DNA of 9,988 bases from Gelria sp. (GTDB taxonomy: Bacteria; Bacillota; Syntrophomonadia; Syntrophomonadales; Syntrophomonadaceae), in assembly GCA_012839665.1 (NCBI GenBank), contig DUMX01000140.1, forward strand, positions 1 to 9,988, given 5' to 3'. The position numbers and the translations under genes are program-made. Of this stretch, positions 6,687 through 9,988 are shown piece by piece; the first letter of the stretch is position 1, and every line of letters begins with the position of its first letter. A model generated the notes under the pieces. The model had not been told where the DNA came from, did not search any database, and saw nothing but the letters and a program-made list of their open reading frames with translations.

Positions 6687-8504
6687 TTGGACAGAGCCTT
6701 AAAAAACATTGCTATATACGTCCTCATAGTATTAATGGCACTTTTTGCCATACAATTAACTTCCAATCGTGATACCAAAATAAGTGAGCTTACTTATCCG
6801 CAATTTTATGCTAAAGTCGAGCAGGGGCAGGTTAAATCAGCTGAACTGGAAGCAGATGACAATATTTACCGCATAAAAGGTCAGCTAAAAGACAATAAGT
6901 ACTATACTGCCACCGCACCCAAGGAAGGCGACTTAATCAAACTGCTAAAAGATAAAAAAGTTGATTTTAATGTGGTTCCGGTACCACCCACCCCCTGGTG
7001 GATGTCACTACTTACCACCTTATTTCCTATTCTTATTTTAATTGCCTTTCTGATTTTTATTATGAATCAGACCCAGGGTGGAGGAAACCGGGTTATGCAG
7101 TTTGGTAAAAGTAAAGCTCGCATGATGACCGGAGAAGAGGTTGATATAACCTTCAAAGATGTAGCCGGGGCGGAAGAAGCTAAAGAGGAAATGCAAGAAG
7201 TAGTAGAATTCCTGAAAAGCCCGGGCAAATTTATCGACATAGGGGCTAAAATCCCCAAGGGTGTCCTGCTTTTCGGCGCACCCGGAACAGGTAAAACCCT
7301 GATGGCTAAAGCAGTTGCAGGTGAAGCCGGGGTTCCCTTCTTCTCTATCAGCGGTTCTGACTTTGTGGAAATGTTTGTGGGAGTTGGAGCTGCCAGGGTT
7401 CGTGACCTTTTTGAACAGGCAAAAAAGAATTCTCCCTGTATAGTATTTATAGATGAAATAGATGCGGTAGGCCGACAGCGTGGAGCAGGTTTGGGAGGAG
7501 GACATGACGAAAGAGAACAGACCCTCAACCAACTGCTGGTAGAAATGGATGGTTTCAGCACCAACGAGGGTATAATTGTCATGGCTGCTACTAACCGCCC
7601 GGACATTTTAGACCCGGCGCTTCTACGACCGGGAAGATTTGACCGCCATATATTAATTGACCGGCCTGACGTTAAGGGTAGAGAAGCTATTCTTAATGTA
7701 CACATTAAGGGCAAACCGATGGCTGAAGATATTAACCTGGAAGTCCTGGCCAAAAGAACTCCGGGCTTTACCGGGGCTGACCTGGCCAATATGGTTAACG
7801 AAGCCGCCTTGTTAACAGCCCGGCGGGGGAATAAGACCATAGGTATGGAGGAATTGGAAGAGTCCATTGAAAGAGTTATTGCCGGACCGGAGAAAAAATC
7901 TCGGGTCATATCTGAAAAAGAGAAAAAACTGGTGGCCTACCACGAGAGTGGCCATGCTATAGTAAGCTATTTTCTTCCTAATACTGATAAAGTGCATAAA
8001 ATCTCTATTATTCCCCGGGGACGGGCGGGAGGCTATACCCTTCTGCTGCCGGAGGAAGATCGCAACTATATTACCCGTTCCTACCTGTTGGACGAGGTTA
8101 CTACCCTTCTGGGAGGCCGGGTAGCAGAGGCCCTGATATTAAACGAGATTAGTACCGGTGCCCAGAACGATTTGGAAAGGGCCAGTGCTATCGTTCGGAA
8201 AATGATCACCGAGTATGGTATGTCTGAAGAATTAGGCCCACTTACCTTTGGCCATAAAAGCGAAGAAGTTTTCCTGGGTCGGGATATCTCCAGAGACCGC
8301 AACTATTCTGATGCTATTGCCTATGCCATAGACAAAGAGGCCAGCACCTATATTGAACGCAGTTACCAGAAGGCTGAAGATATACTAAAAGAAAATATGG
8401 ACAAACTTCATGAGGTAGCTACCCGCCTGATGGAACAGGAAACCATGGAAGCCGAAGAATTTGAAGGAATCATGGATTCTCCAAAAGACACGATTGAGAA
8501 TTAA
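6687..8504 (+). CDS. ftsH: ATP-dependent zinc metalloprotease FtsH
   Basis: Hexameric membrane-anchored AAA+ protease that degrades misfolded membrane proteins and short-lived regulators; in Bacillus it is also needed for sporulation. It has 605 residues. Helix 1 is at about 7-24 and an extracytoplasmic domain reaches to about 103. Helix 2 follows (WWMSLLTT...FLIFIMNQ). Walker A GAPGTGKT is at 197-204, pore motif FVG at 230-232, Walker B IVFIDEID at 252-259 and the second region of homology at 301-320 with RPGRFDR. The zinc site is HESGH (419-423) plus D494 in STGAQND. All catalytic residues are present. I chose TTG 6687 because GGGGAGG ends 7 nt upstream; an earlier in-frame ATG at 6648 would place that site inside the coding region. 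Its TAA stop begins a repeat-like motif. Confidence 0.97.
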   Translation: MDRALKNIAIYVLIVLMALFAIQLTSNRDTKISELTYPQFYAKVEQGQVKSAELEADDNIYRIKGQLKDNKYYTATAPKEGDLIKLLKDKKVDFNVVPVPPTPWWMSLLTTLFPILILIAFLIFIMNQTQGGGNRVMQFGKSKARMMTGEEVDITFKDVAGAEEAKEEMQEVVEFLKSPGKFIDIGAKIPKGVLLFGAPGTGKTLMAKAVAGEAGVPFFSISGSDFVEMFVGVGAARVRDLFEQAKKNSPCIVFIDEIDAVGRQRGAGLGGGHDEREQTLNQLLVEMDGFSTNEGIIVMAATNRPDILDPALLRPGRFDRHILIDRPDVKGREAILNVHIKGKPMAEDINLEVLAKRTPGFTGADLANMVNEAALLTARRGNKTIGMEELEESIERVIAGPEKKSRVISEKEKKLVAYHESGHAIVSYFLPNTDKVHKISIIPRGRAGGYTLLLPEEDRNYITRSYLLDEVTTLLGGRVAEALILNEISTGAQNDLERASAIVRKMITEYGMSEELGPLTFGHKSEEVFLGRDISRDRNYSDAIAYAIDKEASTYIERSYQKAEDILKENMDKLHEVATRLMEQETMEAEEFEGIMDSPKDTIEN

Positions 8505-8522
8505 GAATTGAGAATTAGAATG

Positions 8523-8572
8523 AGGGGGACGTTTTTTGCCACACCCTGACGTGGTAAACGAAACGTCCCCCT
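8523..8572. repeat. 50-bp hairpin element after ftsH
   Basis: AGGGGGACGTTT (8523-8534) pairs exactly with AAACGTCCCCCT (8561-8572). The inner TTTGCCAC and GTGGTAAA (8535-8542, 8551-8558) pair with one G-T wobble, leaving an 8-nt loop, so nearly the whole element folds. GTATTTTTAT follows, so it may also end ftsH transcripts. It resembles REP-type intergenic palindromes; that assignment is an inference. It is preceded by AATTAAGAATTGAGAATTAG, similar to the ends of the element at 5025. Confidence 0.65.
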
Positions 8573-8584
8573 GTATTTTTATAA

Positions 8585-8603
8585 ACTTCCCTAACTGGGA
8601 AGT
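8585..8603. repeat. Small hairpin in the ftsH-HD gene gap
   Basis: A perfect stem ACTTCCC-TAACT-GGGAAGT, 7 bp with a 5-nt loop and no T tract. The role is unknown. Confidence 0.4.
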
Positions 8604-8674
8604 ACTTGCTGAAAAAAAGCTAAGATTTGATTATTTTCACAGGACGGTGAAGGATTTTTGATGGTATAGTTTAA

Positions 8675-8688
8675 TATAATACTAGTAT
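8675..8688 (+). promoter_or_regulatory. Possible promoter of the HD-domain gene
   Basis: Consensus -10 TATAAT (8675-8680) lacks a good -35 at 17 bp. A perfect 10-bp palindrome ATACTAGTAT (8679-8688) overlaps its end. An alternative pairing is TTGATG (8658-8663) with TAGTAT (8683-8688), spacer 19. The region is AT-rich, so chance matches are likely. Confidence 0.3.
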
Positions 8689-8722
8689 ATAGATTATTAA
8701 TTAATTATTTGGGGTGAATGTT

Positions 8723-9247
8723 TTGAAAAGGGTGGAGTTATTAATAAACGATACACTTTATCAGCAATACATGGATTACAATCGGGAAGAAGAGCGGGAA
8801 CCAAAGTTTTGTCAGCATGATTTTAGTCATCACCTGGATGTAGCCAGGATTGCATACATTCTAGTTCTGGAAAATAACGACCTGAACTACTTTATAAAGG
8901 AAAGTGGAATAAGCGGCCGGATAGCAGCTAAAGAAATCATATATGCAGCAGGTTTGCTCCATGATATAGGTAAATGGAAAGAATATCAGGAGGGAATTGA
9001 CCACGCCTCGTACGGAGCGCGGATAGCCCCGGATATTTTGGCCCGGGCCTTTTTTAATACTAATGAAGTGGAGATAATTTGTCGGGCTATCTATGAACAC
9101 CGCAATATCAGCCGGGATATGAGTTTTTTGGGTGAGCGTTTGTACCGGGCAGATAACCTGTCCCGTATCTGCAGCCAATGTCCCGACCGCCCCCAATGTC
9201 CCAAGGCCAAGTATAAAGAAATAAACATTAGCGGGTTTGAGTATTAG
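8723..9247 (+). CDS. HD-domain protein with C-terminal cysteine cluster
   Basis: Predicted cytoplasmic metal-dependent phosphohydrolase of the HD superfamily, 174 residues. Candidate metal ligands are H37 (FSHHLDVAR), H80-D81 (GLLHDIGKW) and D144 (RADNLSR); H94 and H126 are further conserved-looking histidines. Directly after D144 comes a cysteine set C150-x2-C153-x5-C159 that could bind zinc or an iron-sulfur cluster. I recall small clostridial HD proteins with a similar ADKLSR...C..C tail, but the substrate is unknown to me. I chose TTG 8723 with GGGGTGA 5 nt upstream; a GTG at 8714 overlaps that site. It sits between ftsH and folP with its own long upstream gap. No nucleotide-cyclase or synthetase domain is present, so it is not a RelA/SpoT protein. 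Function unassigned. Confidence 0.85.
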   Translation: MKRVELLINDTLYQQYMDYNREEEREPKFCQHDFSHHLDVARIAYILVLENNDLNYFIKESGISGRIAAKEIIYAAGLLHDIGKWKEYQEGIDHASYGARIAPDILARAFFNTNEVEIICRAIYEHRNISRDMSFLGERLYRADNLSRICSQCPDRPQCPKAKYKEINISGFEY

Positions 9248-9248
9248 A

Positions 9249-9304
9249 ACGAGAATAGACACAGATACACAGACCCTTCGGGCACAGATTAACACTGATT
9301 TTTT
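9249..9304 (-). repeat. Dispersed CAGTGT-type repeat, copy 3 (inverted)
   Basis: Read on the minus strand this gives AAAAAATCAGTGTTAATC (9287-9304), identical to 2400-2417, then TGTG, a small CCC-TTC-GGG hairpin, GTCTGTGTATCTGTGTC and onwards. It lies immediately after the HD gene stop, in the opposite orientation to copies 1 and 2. From 9305 to 9368 I see no clear promoter. Confidence 0.65.
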
Positions 9305-9381
9305 AAAATAATTGGACACGGAAGGGTGCAAGCTATGTCTATTAAGATCCGCATCTATTTTCTATTACAGGAGGAAGGTTA

Positions 9382-9988
9382 TTGTCGGGAAGTCATGTAA
9401 TATTAATTCGTAATCAGCAGGAGGCCAGGAGGGTTCTGGAAGAAATCGGGGTAGACCCGGGAGCTTACCCCTACCTCCTACCGAAAGCCAGTTTTCACTG
9501 CATCAAACTAAAAAACATCCCCTTTCGGGGTGCCAATATTATTAAACAGGAAATGTTATCCAAAGGAGGCGAAGCGGCCATACCCCGGCAGGCTTTGTCC
9601 GGTGAAGGTTCCGGCGATGTACTATTACTGGGCACCTTAAAACATTATCGTCTGCTGGTGCGCAAACTTAAGGTACAACCTTTTGGGCTAAAACAGGTGG
9701 CCGCAGAAATAGAAAACATACTGGCAGGATTGGAGCCAAAACAGCAAATTATAGAACTACCTCATGGGAAAAGCCTCAAACTGGGTGAACGTACCTTGAT
9801 AATGGGAATCCTTAACATAACCCCCGATTCCTTTTCCGATGGGGGAAAGTATCTTAATCCCGACCAGGCCGTAAAGCGAGCCCGGGAAATGATAGATGAA
9901 GGTGCCGATATTATAGATATTGGTGCCATTACTGAATCAGGCCGCGAGGAAGCAGCACCAATATCTATAATATCGGCACCTTCATCTA
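9382..9988 (+). CDS. folP: Dihydropteroate synthase, 5' part (partial)
   Basis: Folate pathway enzyme condensing 6-hydroxymethyl-dihydropterin diphosphate with p-aminobenzoate, the sulfonamide target; cytoplasmic TIM barrel. The start is TTG 9382, with AGGAGGAAG (9369-9377) 4 nt upstream. Residues 1-130 form an N-terminal extension (IGVDP...PKAS...GGEAA...QPFGL) seen in long DHPS forms of some anaerobes. The catalytic domain then begins with pterin signature MGILNITPDSFSDGG (141-155) and EGADIIDIG (173-181). The reading frame runs off the window without a stop. Sequence beyond about 9926 is not believable: it reads ITESGREEAAP where DHPS should have a (S/T)xRPG-type motif. The complementary strand of the fold-back gives DIGAASSRPDS instead. 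In Bacillus the pab/fol genes also lie downstream of ftsH. Confidence 0.9.
   Translation, partial: MSGSHVILIRNQQEARRVLEEIGVDPGAYPYLLPKASFHCIKLKNIPFRGANIIKQEMLSKGGEAAIPRQALSGEGSGDVLLLGTLKHYRLLVRKLKVQPFGLKQVAAEIENILAGLEPKQQIIELPHGKSLKLGERTLIMGILNITPDSFSDGGKYLNPDQAVKRAREMIDEGADIIDIGAITESGREEAAPISIISAPSS
9893..9988. repeat. Right-end fold-back inverted repeat (probable artefact)
   Basis: Positions 9893-9926 (34 bp) are exactly complementary to 9955-9988, with a 28-bp loop at 9927-9954. The structure interrupts folP. Read from the other strand, arm plus loop encode GADIIDIGAASSRPDSVM, a continuous DHPS sequence, whereas the plus strand does not. In a symmetric fold-back both loop orientations join the same arm, so an assembler can pick the wrong one. 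Confidence 0.9.

Noticed and set aside
7067..7909. 280-codon minus-strand ORF opposite ftsH
   Set aside because: It lies wholly within the well-conserved ftsH AAA region, with low-complexity Ser/Pro-rich translation typical of an antisense shadow.
8861..9331. Minus-strand ORF of 156 codons over the HD gene
   Set aside because: It overlaps a gene with clear HD motifs and a good start site, and has no ribosome site or family features of its own.
9926..9988. Variant DHPS sequence ITESGREEAAP as a novel active-site change
   Set aside because: It is produced by the fold-back; the opposite strand of the same loop encodes the normal motif.
1..9988. Linear plasmid or phage with hairpin telomeres
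   Set aside because: The two fold-backs have unrelated arms and different loop sizes, one cuts through folP, and all genes are chromosomal housekeeping or sporulation genes.

Overview
The window looks like one assembled contig from an anaerobic, spore-forming low-GC Gram-positive bacterium (Clostridia). The evidence is a full-length spoIIE, strong Shine-Dalgarno sites of the GGAGG type, many TTG/GTG starts, moderate GC, and a gene order (spoIIE, tilS, ftsH, then folP) like the Bacillus/Clostridia chromosomal locus. A formate channel gene plus a carbonic anhydrase gene would suit a formate-exchanging syntroph such as a member of the Syntrophomonadaceae; that family assignment is an inference from style and gene content, not a search result.

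Layout. The left end (1-202) is a fold-back: a 76-bp arm, a 50-bp loop and an exact inverted copy that overlaps the 3' end of a beta-carbonic anhydrase gene on the minus strand (137-835). A 565-bp intergenic region with a promoter for the anhydrase and a structured leader separates it from the divergent focA-type channel gene (1401-2237). Two terminator-like hairpins and a dispersed repeat follow. Next comes a sigma-A promoter with an abnormally long 21-bp spacer in front of spoIIE (2547-5015), the sporulation phosphatase that activates sigma-F. A 121-bp MITE-like element and a G/C palindrome lie between spoIIE and tilS (5228-6589, tRNA-Ile lysidine synthetase). ftsH (6687-8504, membrane AAA protease) has its own promoter. 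A 50-bp hairpin element follows, then a small HD-domain protein with a C-terminal cysteine cluster (8723-9247), then a third copy of the dispersed repeat, and finally the 5' part of folP (9382 to the end), a dihydropteroate synthase with an N-terminal extension.

The right end (9893-9988) is a second fold-back. Its loop, read on the opposite strand, restores the expected DHPS motif (DIGAASSRP), so both contig ends are best explained as amplification or assembly artefacts rather than biology. The last ~60 bp of folP as given should not be believed.

The genes are mostly housekeeping and sporulation functions. I see no CRISPR array, phage, toxin-antitoxin or defence system, and no convincing new multi-gene system. 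The most interesting real signals are the spoIIE promoter architecture, the palindromic elements that begin exactly at the stop codons of spoIIE and ftsH, the three-copy dispersed repeat, and the HD/cysteine protein beside folP.
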